A stretch of 64,000 bases of DNA from Amycolatopsis suaedae (GTDB taxonomy: Bacteria; Actinomycetota; Actinomycetes; Mycobacteriales; Pseudonocardiaceae): NCBI RefSeq assembly GCF_004214935.1, contig NZ_SFCC01000011.1, positions 248,001 to 312,000 on the forward strand, written 5' to 3'. The notes beneath the pieces are model-generated. The model worked only from the letters and a program-made list of their open reading frames with translations. It was not told where the DNA came from and ran no database searches. Numbering within the stretch: position 1 is the stretch's first letter; the number at the start of each line of letters is the position of its first letter. The translations under genes and the position numbers were made by a program. Shown piece after piece: positions 44,795-51,971 of the stretch.

Positions 44795-45194
44795 CGTGAA
44801 GGCCACCTTCACCACGTCAGACGTAAGGGTCCCGGCAAAGTCCGCGTGCCGTGTGCCCCCAATGTGGCATTGGGGAACTTGAACTCCCCCAATGCCACAT
44901 TGGGGGAGTTTGTTGGGTCTCTTTCGTGGTGGCGGCTGGGTCTGCTGGGCCGGATGTGATTGGTGAGGCCGCCCGCCCGGGGCGGAAAGGTCGTGAAGGC
45001 CACCTTCATCACATGAGACGACAGAAACTCGGCCTTCACGGCATCCGGGTCCCCACACCAGCCCCACCAGTCACATTCGTAAGTAAGCGAGGGAGCTTTA
45101 CTACCCTTCTTCGCCAGCAAAGCTCCCTCGCTCACATCGGAAGCCCGACCTTGCCGGGGCCCTGACGTCAGACGTGGTGAAGGTGGCCTTCACG
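44795..45194. repeat. Hairpin repeat copy 3, split by an insertion
   Basis: Left arm CGTGAAGGCCACCTTCACC at 44795-44813 and its exact complement at 45176-45194. Each arm is bordered on the inside by ACGTCAGACGT (44814-44824 and 45165-45175). With the 340 bases between removed together with one ACGTCAGACGT, the result is a hairpin of the same family as 59994-60042, with inner stem ACGT-CAG-ACGT. Confidence 0.85.
44825..45164. mobile_element. MITE-like 340-bp element with terminal inverted repeats
   Basis: Ends AAGGGTCCCGGCAAAGTC (44825-44842) and, read inward on the other strand, CAGGGCCCCGGCAAGGTC (45147-45164), 15 of 18 matching. It is flanked by an 11-bp direct repeat that looks like a target duplication. 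No transposase frame. Inside lie two near-identical palindromes built on CCCCAATGTGGCATTGGGG (44857-44875 and 44886-44906), a decayed copy of the GTGAAGGCC hairpin (44992-45040), and a 14-bp-arm inverted repeat AGCGAGGGAGCTTT (45086-45099 with 45119-45132). Confidence 0.65.
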
Positions 45195-45225
45195 AGCCTT
45201 CGCGGGCACGGGGTTGCGTGCGAAG

Positions 45226-45244
45226 TGAGGGTAGGCTAACCTCA
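45226..45244 (+). promoter_or_regulatory. IdeR/DmdR-type iron box without an obvious target
   Basis: TGAGGGTAGGCTAACCTCA matches the DtxR/IdeR consensus TTAGGTTAGGCTAACCTAA at 16 of 19 bases. The only downstream frame on this strand is a 48-codon ORF from an ATG at 45244 that runs into the terminator of the opposing NAT gene. The box may be a relic of a lost iron-regulated gene or drive a short RNA. Confidence 0.6.
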
Positions 45245-45289
45245 TGGGTGTCCGCTTCGTGGTGGGAGCGGCAGTCAGTTCGGGAACGG

Positions 45290-45329
45290 ACGAGGCCCCG
45301 CAGCCGGGAAACCGGAGGCGGGGCCTCGT
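45290..45329 (-). terminator. Terminator hairpin at the end of the NAT gene
   Basis: ACGAGGCCCCGC pairs with GCGGGGCCTCGT; the loop itself holds CCGG pairs around GAAA/TTTC. It starts one base past the NAT stop. No T-run on either strand, so it may end transcription from both sides by other means. Confidence 0.7.
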
Positions 45330-46097
45330 TCATGCGGGCACCGCCAGGCGGGGCACCCGGTCCAGCCGGATCCCGAACCCGTCCCGGTAGACGTCCAGGA
45401 TTTCCCCGTCGCTGCCCAGCGTCGTCTCCTCCCGCCGGTCACCGGTCGTCCGGATCAGCCTGTCCCCGGACAGCGTCAGCCGTTCCTCGTCCCGCCAGAG
45501 CGAGCAGGTGAGGTTCTGGGTGAAGTGGGAGTCCGGCGAGAGCACCGTCCAGTACCCGGTCGGGACGAAGTCATTCAGCGTCCGCGGCCGCCGCTCGGCG
45601 CGGTACACCGGGGTGCCGTCGCGGTGGACGGTCAGATCGCCCGCCGCGTCCTCGGTGATCCGGAACTCGCCACCGTCGTCGAGCTGCGGACCGGGCTCGC
45701 CGATCCGCAGCGGCAGGCGGGAGAACCGGCCGAAGCCCACGTCGACCAGCCACGGTTCGTCCAGGTCGACCTCGATGGTCATGTGCTCGAACGGGTAGCC
45801 CGTCGAGCCGTCGGGCTTGTGGACGACCGCCTGCAGCAGGTGCGCGGTGAAGCCCAGCCCGGTCAGCAGGGTGGCGAACGCGCCGTTGAGCTCGAAACAG
45901 ATGCCGCCGCGACGGCGGTGGACGATCTTGTCCAGCAGCGCGCCGCTCTCCAGCGTCAGCGGGACGTCCAGGCCGACGTCCAGGTTCTCGAACGGCACGG
46001 TCGCCAGATGGGCTCGCTGGAGCAGCCGCAGACCGTCCAGATCGGCCGGTGGGCGCTCGCTCAGCCCGATGCGGGCCAGGTAGGAGTCGATGTCCAT
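45330..46097 (-). CDS. nat: Arylamine N-acetyltransferase
   Basis: 255 residues. Catalytic triad visible as Cys 67 (RGGICFE), His 105 (FEHMTI) and Asp 119 (VDVGFG), family-typical spacing. It transfers acetyl, or in mycobacteria propionyl, from CoA to arylamines and hydrazines such as isoniazid; a housekeeping role in lipid or sterol-derived metabolism has been proposed there. A MerR-type dyad lies just upstream. Cytosolic, no signal peptide. Confidence 0.93.
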   Translation of the reverse strand: MDIDSYLARIGLSERPPADLDGLRLLQRAHLATVPFENLDVGLDVPLTLESGALLDKIVHRRRGGICFELNGAFATLLTGLGFTAHLLQAVVHKPDGSTGYPFEHMTIEVDLDEPWLVDVGFGRFSRLPLRIGEPGPQLDDGGEFRITEDAAGDLTVHRDGTPVYRAERRPRTLNDFVPTGYWTVLSPDSHFTQNLTCSLWRDEERLTLSGDRLIRTTGDRREETTLGSDGEILDVYRDGFGIRLDRVPRLAVPA

Positions 46098-46111
46098 GCG
46101 CCGATGGTGCG

Positions 46112-46131
46112 CCCTCGACCGAACTGGAGGT
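46112..46131 (-). promoter_or_regulatory. MerR/SoxR-like dyad in front of NAT
   Basis: On the minus strand CTTGACC leads into ACCTCCAG, TTCG, GTCGAGGG. It contains ACCTC and GAGGG ten bases apart, and a TTGACC -35 with a 19-base spacer before CACCAT, the long spacer typical of MerR-type promoters. It matches the site upstream of sodA (46896) at 17 of 20 bases. Confidence 0.5.
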
Positions 46132-46133
46132 CA

Positions 46134-46161
46134 AGAAAAAAGGGGCCCCGAGGGGCCCCTT
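46134..46161 (-). terminator. Rho-independent terminator of sodA
   Basis: On the minus strand AAGGGGCCCC, a two-base loop, GGGGCCCCTT followed by TTTTT, 19 bases after the sodA stop. The T-run is unusually good for this genome. Confidence 0.9.
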
Positions 46162-46179
46162 CTCCGTGGTGGGTGCGAG

Positions 46180-46803
46180 TCAGGACAGCAGCAGGCCGTT
46201 GCCGCCGGCGACGGCGTTGTCGAACCGCTTGCTGATCTCCGCCCAGTTGAACACGTTCCACAGGGCCTTGACGTAGTCCGGCTTCACATTCTTGTAGTCC
46301 AGGTAGAACGCGTGCTCCCACACGTCGACCAGCAGGATCGGCGTGGTCGGCAGGATCAGGTTGTTGTGGTGGTCGCGCAGCTGCTGGGTGATCAGCGTCT
46401 TGCCGATCGGGTCCCAGGACAGAGCGCCCCAGCCGTTGCCCTGGATGGTGGTGGACACGGCGGTGAACTGGGCCTTGAACTTGTCGAACGAGCCGAACGC
46501 CTCGTCGATCGCCGCGGCCAGCTCACCGGTCGGCTTGTCGCCACCCTCCGGGGAGAGGATCTTCCACCACACGACGTGGTTGGCGTGCCCAGCCAGGTTG
46601 AAGGCCAGCGTGGTCTCCAGCCCGACGATAGAGCCGAAGTCGTTCGCCTCGCGGGCGGCCTCCAGCTTGTCGAGGGTGTCGTTCGCGCCCTTGACGTAGG
46701 TCGCGTGGTGCTTGCTGTGGTGGAGCTCGTTGATCTCGCCGGAGATGTGCGGAGCGAGGGCGCCGTAGTCGTAGTCGAGATCGGGAAGCTCGTACCGGGC
46801 CAT
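46180..46803 (-). CDS. sodA: Superoxide dismutase, Fe/Mn family
   Basis: 207 residues from an ATG with AAAGGAGGG upstream. Metal ligands: His 28 (ELHHSKHH), a histidine in GHANHVVWWKIL near 77, and Asp-x3-His in DVWEHAFYLDY near 163-167. The family signature is complete. Mn or Fe preference cannot be read with certainty. No signal peptide, so it is cytosolic or secreted by a non-classical route as in mycobacteria. Its promoter region holds an iron half-box and a MerR-like dyad. Confidence 0.96.
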   Translation of the reverse strand: MARYELPDLDYDYGALAPHISGEINELHHSKHHATYVKGANDTLDKLEAAREANDFGSIVGLETTLAFNLAGHANHVVWWKILSPEGGDKPTGELAAAIDEAFGSFDKFKAQFTAVSTTIQGNGWGALSWDPIGKTLITQQLRDHHNNLILPTTPILLVDVWEHAFYLDYKNVKPDYVKALWNVFNWAEISKRFDNAVAGGNGLLLS

Positions 46804-46835
46804 CAGCCCTCCTTTGTTTCGACGCATGGTGCGTT

Positions 46836-46915
46836 GCCTAACCTAGTCGCAGGCTCGGCGTTCCCGCCGGGCGACTCTCACAAACCAAGACTCCAACCTC
46901 CACTTCGGTTGAGGT
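46836..46915 (-). promoter_or_regulatory. sodA promoter region: iron half-box and MerR/SoxR-like dyad
   Basis: GCCTAACCTAG (46836-46846) is one half of the IdeR/DtxR box, 33 bases before the start. Further out, ACCTCCAC, TTCG, GTTGAGGT (46896-46915) is a 7-of-8 matched dyad. On the minus strand it sits in the 19-base spacer behind TTGACC, as in SoxR-type promoters. Redox and iron control of a superoxide dismutase would make sense. Confidence 0.5.
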
Positions 46916-46940
46916 CAAGGTGATGTGATCCGCGACTCGG

Positions 46941-47627
46941 TCAGGCGGCGCGGTGTGCGTCGAGGTCCTTGGCCAGGTCGGCCAGGACCGCGATGTTCAG
47001 CTCGAACGCCAGCAGCGTCTCGTCGATGATCCGGCGCCGTTCGGCGGTGTCCCACGGGGCGTCGTTGAGCAGCGCGCGGTAGTGCTTGCGGAACGCGTGC
47101 GGGTTGCCGACGCGGTCGAAGTCGTAGAACAACGCGCCGTCGGCGGTCACCTGGTAGGTCTTGCGCAGCAGCGACCGCACGACCTGCCCGCCCGCGAGGT
47201 CGCCGAGGTAGCGCGTGTAGTGGTGCGCGACGAATCCACCCGGCCAGGTGAAGCACACCTCGCGCATACGCTCGACGTAGGCCCGGGTGGACGGCAGCGG
47301 GGTGATCCGGTCCCGCCAGCCTTCGCCGAACAGGAACTCCAGGTCCTTGACCAGGGCCGGGACGCGGCGCAGCTCGTCCATCGCGAAGCCCTTGCCGACC
47401 GGGTCGTTCGCCATGGCGTCGGTCGCCTGCTCGAGGGTGTCGTAGATGTAGAAGTACTGCGCGGCCAGCTGGCCGTAGCCCGCCAGGGAGAGTTCCCCGG
47501 CGAGCAGGGCGTCCATGTAGGACGAGTGGTGGGCGCGGTCGTGGATTTCCTTGGTGGAGGCCCGAAGCGTCTCGGAGAACGGGCGCTCGGTCAGTTCGGT
47601 GTCGGTTACTGCGGTGGTCACAGTCAC
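46941..47627 (-). CDS. hmuO: Heme oxygenase (HmuO-like)
   Basis: 228 residues from the GTG at 47627; AGGAGG six bases upstream decides this over the ATG at 47651. All-helical HO-1 fold with proximal His near 25 (STKEIHDRAHHSSYM), YFYIYDTLEQA near 61, and the distal-helix glycine motif RYLGDLAGGQ near 135. It opens heme to biliverdin, CO and Fe, freeing iron. Next to sodA and under a plausible iron box, it fits an iron-acquisition role. Confidence 0.94.
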   Translation of the reverse strand: MTVTTAVTDTELTERPFSETLRASTKEIHDRAHHSSYMDALLAGELSLAGYGQLAAQYFYIYDTLEQATDAMANDPVGKGFAMDELRRVPALVKDLEFLFGEGWRDRITPLPSTRAYVERMREVCFTWPGGFVAHHYTRYLGDLAGGQVVRSLLRKTYQVTADGALFYDFDRVGNPHAFRKHYRALLNDAPWDTAERRRIIDETLLAFELNIAVLADLAKDLDAHRAA

Positions 47628-47656
47628 GGCACGCCTCCTCTGAAGAGCCATCGATA

Positions 47657-47710
47657 TGACAGCCTGTCAGAAAGAAGGGTACGGGACAACCGCGAGTTAG
47701 GCTACCCTTA
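47657..47710. promoter_or_regulatory. hmuO upstream: TetR-like palindrome and weak iron box
   Basis: TGACAGCCTGTCA (47657-47669) is a perfect 13-bp palindrome of the short type bound by many TetR proteins, and a tetR gene ends 43 bases away. At 47692-47710 the core TTAGGCTA and CCTTA give about 13 of 19 matches to the IdeR box. Both lie upstream of hmuO. Confidence 0.55.
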
Positions 47711-47711
47711 T

Positions 47712-48308
47712 TCAGACCCTCGCGCCTACCGCTCGCAGGACGAACCGCACCGCGGCCTCGATCGCGGCGTCCAGCTGACCTGGTTCGACGTCGACGACCT
47801 GGCGGCTGCCCAGCGCCGCGGTGATCATCGGGATCAGGATCGAGGTGTCCTCCTCGGGGATTCGGCCGGCGTCCATGCCCTCACGCAGGATCTCCCGCAG
47901 GGTGGCGGTGATCGGGTCGGCGTGCGCGGCGATGCGGCGGTAGGCCGCCGGGCCCAGCGCGGACCCCAGCGCCGTGCCGGGCGGCAGGTGGTACTCGGCC
48001 AGCGAACGCAGCTGCAGGCGGACGAAGATGGCCAGCTTGTCCACCGGGTCGCCGGCGGCCTGGACGGCGGCGGTCATCCTGCTGACGTACCGCGTCGCCT
48101 CCGCCTCCACGAACGCGACCAGCAGGCTTTCCTTGTCCGGGAAGTGGTTGTACATCGCGGTGCGGCCGACCCCGGCCTCCGCCGCCACCCCGGCCAGTGT
48201 GACCGCGTCGAAGCCGCGTTCGTAGAGCTGGTGCCGCAGGGCGTCGAACACCCGGTTACGCACCTGCTCGCGGTGTTCGCTGAGCGAACTCCCGATGATC
48301 TTCGGCAT
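47712..48308 (-). CDS. TetR/AcrR family regulator
   Basis: 198 residues. HTH about 30-70 (FDAVTLAGVAAEAGVGRTAMYNHFPDKESLLVAFV), C-terminal helical domain with a conserved PEED-type acidic patch near 153. It lies upstream of and co-directional with hmuO, 84 bases away, with the palindrome TGACAGCCTGTCA between. It may control hmuO or itself. Confidence 0.88.
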   Translation of the reverse strand: MPKIIGSSLSEHREQVRNRVFDALRHQLYERGFDAVTLAGVAAEAGVGRTAMYNHFPDKESLLVAFVEAEATRYVSRMTAAVQAAGDPVDKLAIFVRLQLRSLAEYHLPPGTALGSALGPAAYRRIAAHADPITATLREILREGMDAGRIPEEDTSILIPMITAALGSRQVVDVEPGQLDAAIEAAVRFVLRAVGARV

Positions 48309-48317
48309 CGCTGGATT

Positions 48318-49811
48318 CTAGTCGATCGGCCAGGAGTGGACGGGCTGCTCGGACGAGACCAGCTCCAGGTAGCGGGCGAGCATGCCGGCCAGGGCGGTGT
48401 CGCGGTCGGCGCCGCGTTCCTGGGCCAGCGCGACGGTCTCCCGCTGCCAGCGTGATCCGGTCCGGCGGGTGAGGCAGCGCTGCTCGATGACGCCGAGGTA
48501 GCGCTCCCGTGCCGCGTCGGAGACCTCGGACTGTCGCAGCCCCTCGTGTGCCAGCGGCAGCAGCACCCGCAGCACCAGCTCGTCCGGCGGGATCCAGCCG
48601 ATGCCCGGCCAGTACAGCTGCGCGTCGAAACCCAGCCGGGCGCCCGCGTACAGGTTCTCCTCGGCGGCCTGGAACGACATCTGTGTCCACACCGGACGTT
48701 CGGCTTCGGCCAGTGCCCGCTGGGCGCCGTAGAAGAACGCCGCGTTGGCCATCATGTCCAGCACCGTCGGTCCGGCCGGCAGCACCCGGTTCTCCACCCG
48801 CAGGTGCGGCTTGCCGTCGACGACGTCGTACACCGGCCGGTTCCACCGCCAGACGGTCCCGTTGTGCAGCCGCAGTTCGGTCAGCTTCGGCGCGTTCCCG
48901 GCCTCGAGTGCCTCCACCGGGTCCTCGCTGTCGGTTTCCGGGAGCAGGCCGGGGAAGTAGCGAACGTTCTCCTCGAACAGGTCGAAAATGGACGTGATCC
49001 ACCGCTCGCCGAACCACACCCTCGGCCGGACGCCCTGGTTCTTCAGCTCCTCCGGGCGCGTGTCGGTCGCCTGCTGGAACAGCGGGATCCGGGTCTCGTG
49101 CCAGAGTGCCTTGCCCAGCAGGAACGGCGAGTTCGCGCCGAGTGCAACTTGCACTCCGGCAAGGCACTGCGCGGCGTTCCAGTGCGGGGCGAACTCCTCG
49201 GGCGCCACCTGCAGGTGCAGCTGGACCGACGTGCACGCGGCCTCGGGCAGGATCGACTCGGCGAAACTGCGCAGGCGCTCCTTCTTCCCGCGCAGCGGCG
49301 CGCCCTCCATCGACAGCACCGTCTGCTCACCGCGGGCGGCGAAGATCTGGTCGTTGAGCAGGGAATAACGTGCGTTGTTGGTCAGCCACTTCTGGTCGAA
49401 GTGGTCGTGGGTGAGCGTCGGCAGGATGCCGATCATCGCCAGCCGCGACCCGGACTCGGCGGCGCTCGCCGACGCCCTGCCCAGGTAGCTGCGCAGGTCG
49501 TCCTCGATCTCCCTGGCCGAATCACCGGCGAGCAGGCGCGGTGGCACGTTGAGTTCGATGTTGTGCTGGCCCAGTTCCGTCGTGAACGACGGATCGTTCA
49601 ACGCCTCCAGCACCATCGTGTTCGTCATCGACGGCCGCATCTTGTCGTCGACGAGATTCAACTCGACTTCGAGTCCGATGTGCTTGTGGGGAAAGGAAAA
49701 ACTGCCTTCGGTCAACATTCGGGCCAGAGTGTCCAGACACCGCTGGACCTTCCGCCGGTACCGCCCGCGATCTCGCGGGTCGAAGGGATCCGCCGACACG
49801 TCCTTGCCCAT
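48318..49811 (-). CDS. Glutamate-cysteine ligase-like (GCS2 family) carboxylate-amine ligase
   Basis: 497 residues from the ATG at 49811 (AAGGGA upstream; a further in-frame start has no ribosome site). GCS2-type fold with KHIGLEVELNLVDD near 42, ELGQHNIELNVPP near 78, HLQVAPEEFAPHWN near 200 and RVENRVLPAGPTVLDM near 350. Family members join glutamate with an amine donor such as cysteine; many actinobacterial ones are uncharacterised and make neither glutathione nor mycothiol precursors known to me. Separated from TetR by 9 bases. Confidence 0.85.
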   Translation of the reverse strand: MGKDVSADPFDPRDRGRYRRKVQRCLDTLARMLTEGSFSFPHKHIGLEVELNLVDDKMRPSMTNTMVLEALNDPSFTTELGQHNIELNVPPRLLAGDSAREIEDDLRSYLGRASASAAESGSRLAMIGILPTLTHDHFDQKWLTNNARYSLLNDQIFAARGEQTVLSMEGAPLRGKKERLRSFAESILPEAACTSVQLHLQVAPEEFAPHWNAAQCLAGVQVALGANSPFLLGKALWHETRIPLFQQATDTRPEELKNQGVRPRVWFGERWITSIFDLFEENVRYFPGLLPETDSEDPVEALEAGNAPKLTELRLHNGTVWRWNRPVYDVVDGKPHLRVENRVLPAGPTVLDMMANAAFFYGAQRALAEAERPVWTQMSFQAAEENLYAGARLGFDAQLYWPGIGWIPPDELVLRVLLPLAHEGLRQSEVSDAARERYLGVIEQRCLTRRTGSRWQRETVALAQERGADRDTALAGMLARYLELVSSEQPVHSWPID

Positions 49812-50014
49812 GACCATCCCTTGTTCGAGCCGACCGAGCCACCAAGGTGTCCGGCGCACAACGGTGGCACAGCATCAATACCGAGGCTAGCGGCCAAACT
49901 GGTGCTCTCCGTTACATCGACCTGACGCTTAGCGACCGGCAGCCGTTCGTACCACGCTTACCCACGACGTTCGGACCAGCAAACGTGGCGCCGGGCGGAT
50001 GGCAGACTCCTCCG

Positions 50015-50821
50015 GTGGCCGAGATCCTGCACCTGACCGACCCCGCCGACCCGCGACTGGACGACTTCCGCGGCCTGACGACCGCCGACCGGCGTCCGGA
50101 TCGTCCTGGTGGCAAGGGATTCGTCATCGCCGAGGGCACGGTCGTCGTCCGTAGGCTGCTCGCGTCGGCCTACCCGGTCCGCGCGCTACTGGGAGTAGAG
50201 CGGCGGATCGGTGAACTGGCGGACGATCTGGGCGATGTGGACGCACCCGCGTACGTCACCAGCGCCCAGACCATGGCCGACGTCGTCGGGTTCCATCTGA
50301 ACCGCGGTGTGCTCGCCGTGGCCGACCGGGCACCGCGGCCCGCCGTCGACGAGCTGCTGGCGACCGCGCGAACGCTGGCGGTGCTGGAAGGTGTCGGCGA
50401 TCACGAGAACCTCGGCGCGCTCTTCCGCAACGCCGCCGCACTCGGCGTCGACGGCGTCCTGCTCGGCGACGGCTGTTCGGACCCGCTGTACCGGCGCAGC
50501 GTGCGGGTGTCCATGGGCAACGTGCTGCGGGTGCCGTTCACCAGGCTGGAGCCGTGGCCGTCGGGCCTGGACAGGCTGCGGGCGAGCGGGTTCCGCGTCG
50601 CGGCGCTCACGCCCCGGGCCGACGCGGTCGACCTGCGGGAGCTGTCGGCTCCGGGGCGCGTCGCGCTGCTGCTGGGTGCCGAGGGGCCGGGGTTGAGCGA
50701 CGGCGCGCTGGCCGCGGCGGACACGGCCGTCCGGATCCCGATGACGCCCGGGGTGGATTCGCTGAACGTCGCCACCGCGGGGGCGGTGGCGTTCTACGAA
50801 CTGGCCGGGCGGTCCCGGTAG
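50015..50821 (+). CDS. SpoU/TrmH family RNA 2'-O-methyltransferase
   Basis: 268 residues from the GTG at 50015, with CAGACT six bases before it (leaderless). N-terminal substrate-binding domain about 1-105, then the SpoU knot: motif 1 LEGVGDHENLGALFRNAAALGVDGVLLG near 130, motif 2 LLLGAEGPGLSD near 222 and motif 3 IPMTPGVDSLNVATAGAVAFYE near 245. It methylates 2'-O of ribose in rRNA or tRNA. Ortholog position of Rv0881. Target nucleotide unknown. Confidence 0.9.
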   Translation: MAEILHLTDPADPRLDDFRGLTTADRRPDRPGGKGFVIAEGTVVVRRLLASAYPVRALLGVERRIGELADDLGDVDAPAYVTSAQTMADVVGFHLNRGVLAVADRAPRPAVDELLATARTLAVLEGVGDHENLGALFRNAAALGVDGVLLGDGCSDPLYRRSVRVSMGNVLRVPFTRLEPWPSGLDRLRASGFRVAALTPRADAVDLRELSAPGRVALLLGAEGPGLSDGALAAADTAVRIPMTPGVDSLNVATAGAVAFYELAGRSR

Positions 50822-50864
50822 GTTGTCCGGCGACGGTGTCGCCGAGGTGAGACGAGAAGTACGG

Positions 50865-51464
50865 GTGGAACTGCGGGTCCGCGGTGAGCGTGCGGTGCTG
50901 GCGGGACGGGTCGGCACGCGGACCGAGGAGGTCGACCCACACAGCCTGGCCCTCGGCGGCGACCTCGCCGACGACTTACACGAATGGGCGAAGGTCGCGT
51001 CCGCCGTTCAGCGGATGCGCGAGCGGGCCACCGGCGTCGAGGACGGCGCGGAGACCGCACTGGTCGTCTCCCAGCGTGGGCGGCAGCTCGCCGGCCGGGT
51101 GGCCGCGGCGATGGGGACGGCGGTCCGGTACGTCGACCCGGTCACCGAGGTCGCCTCGCTCGTGCCGCCGCCCGGGCTGCGGGAGCGTGCCCGGGCCGAG
51201 TCCGAGCCGACGCCGTGGGCGACCGGGCTGACTGTCGCGGCGTTCATCGCCGTGGTCGCGATCGTGGCGATGCTGGCGCTGGTCACGACGCTGGCGTCGG
51301 AGACGTCCGGCTGGGTGGCGCTGCTGGCCGCGGTCGTGGTGTCGGCCGGGCTGGCGCCGTCGCTGTGGCTGGGCAGGCGGCTGCCGGTGTTGCGCTGGGT
51401 GGCGCTGGGGGCCGCCGGTGGGCTGGCGTTGTCCTGGATCGGTGTGCTCGTGGTGGTGTTCTGA
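50865..51464 (+). CDS. DUF2537 membrane protein
   Basis: About 199 residues from the GTG at 50865; TTG at 50823 and GTG at 50847 are alternatives. The soluble N-terminal part (about 1-115) precedes three membrane helices about 120-142, 149-169 and 176-197. Rv0882 corresponds to the membrane part. No function known. Lies 43 bases after the RNA methyltransferase. Confidence 0.72.
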   Translation: MELRVRGERAVLAGRVGTRTEEVDPHSLALGGDLADDLHEWAKVASAVQRMRERATGVEDGAETALVVSQRGRQLAGRVAAAMGTAVRYVDPVTEVASLVPPPGLRERARAESEPTPWATGLTVAAFIAVVAIVAMLALVTTLASETSGWVALLAAVVVSAGLAPSLWLGRRLPVLRWVALGAAGGLALSWIGVLVVVF

Positions 51465-51476
51465 CACACTGCCCGG

Positions 51477-51836
51477 GTGGACCCACTGGTCGAACTGCGC
51501 AGGCTGTGCCTCGCCCTTCCCGAGGCCACCGAGCGGGTCAGCCACGGCGAGCCGACGTGGTTCGTCCGCGGGAAGAAGACGTTCGTGACCTACGCCGACC
51601 ACCACCACGACGACCGGCTGGCCTTCTGGTGCGCGGCGCCGCCGGGCGTCCAGGAGGAGCTGGTGGAGACCGAGCCGGGCCGGTTCTTCCGGCCGCCCTA
51701 CGTCGGTCACCGTGGCTGGCTCGGCGTGTACCTGGACGTCGAGGTGGACTGGGCCGAGATCGGCCAGATCGTCACCGAGGCCTACCGCATGGTCGCCCCC
51801 AAGACCCTGGTGGCGAGGCTCGACGAGGCCCCCTGA
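51477..51836 (+). CDS. MmcQ/YjbR family protein
   Basis: 119 residues. YjbR fold with LCLALPEATERVSHGEPTWFVRGKKTFVTYADH and the C-terminal VDWAEIGQIVTEAYRMVAPKTLV. The family was named from a mitomycin cluster gene and is called DNA-binding, with little evidence. CACACT six bases before the GTG suggests a leaderless start separate from the upstream gene. Confidence 0.85.
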   Translation: MDPLVELRRLCLALPEATERVSHGEPTWFVRGKKTFVTYADHHHDDRLAFWCAAPPGVQEELVETEPGRFFRPPYVGHRGWLGVYLDVEVDWAEIGQIVTEAYRMVAPKTLVARLDEAP

Positions 51837-51840
51837 CTCC

Positions 51841-51969
51841 GCGAGTCGTACGTTCTGGGCCGCGAGTTCGCGGTTGCGGCCCGCGCGGAACCTACGACTC
51901 GCGCGTCAGAACGTACGACTCGCGTGCGAGAACCTACGACTCGCGCGTGGGAACGTACGACTCGCGCCG
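51841..51969. repeat. 21-bp tandem repeat array B (four units plus one inverted)
   Basis: Four units of exactly 21 bases, alternating GAACCTACGACTCGCG and GAACGTACGACTCGCG, from about 51888 to 51969. One unit is inverted (GCGAGTCGTACGTTCTGG) at 51841-51858. The inverted unit can pair with any of the four. Between convergent yjbR and sepH. GTACGAC/GTCGTAC cores are self-complementary in part. Confidence 0.9.
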
Positions 51970-51971
51970 GG

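Noticed and set aside
44857..45040. CRISPR array
   Set aside because: The repeats are palindromic, of different sizes and irregularly placed, with no spacers of fixed length and no cas genes.
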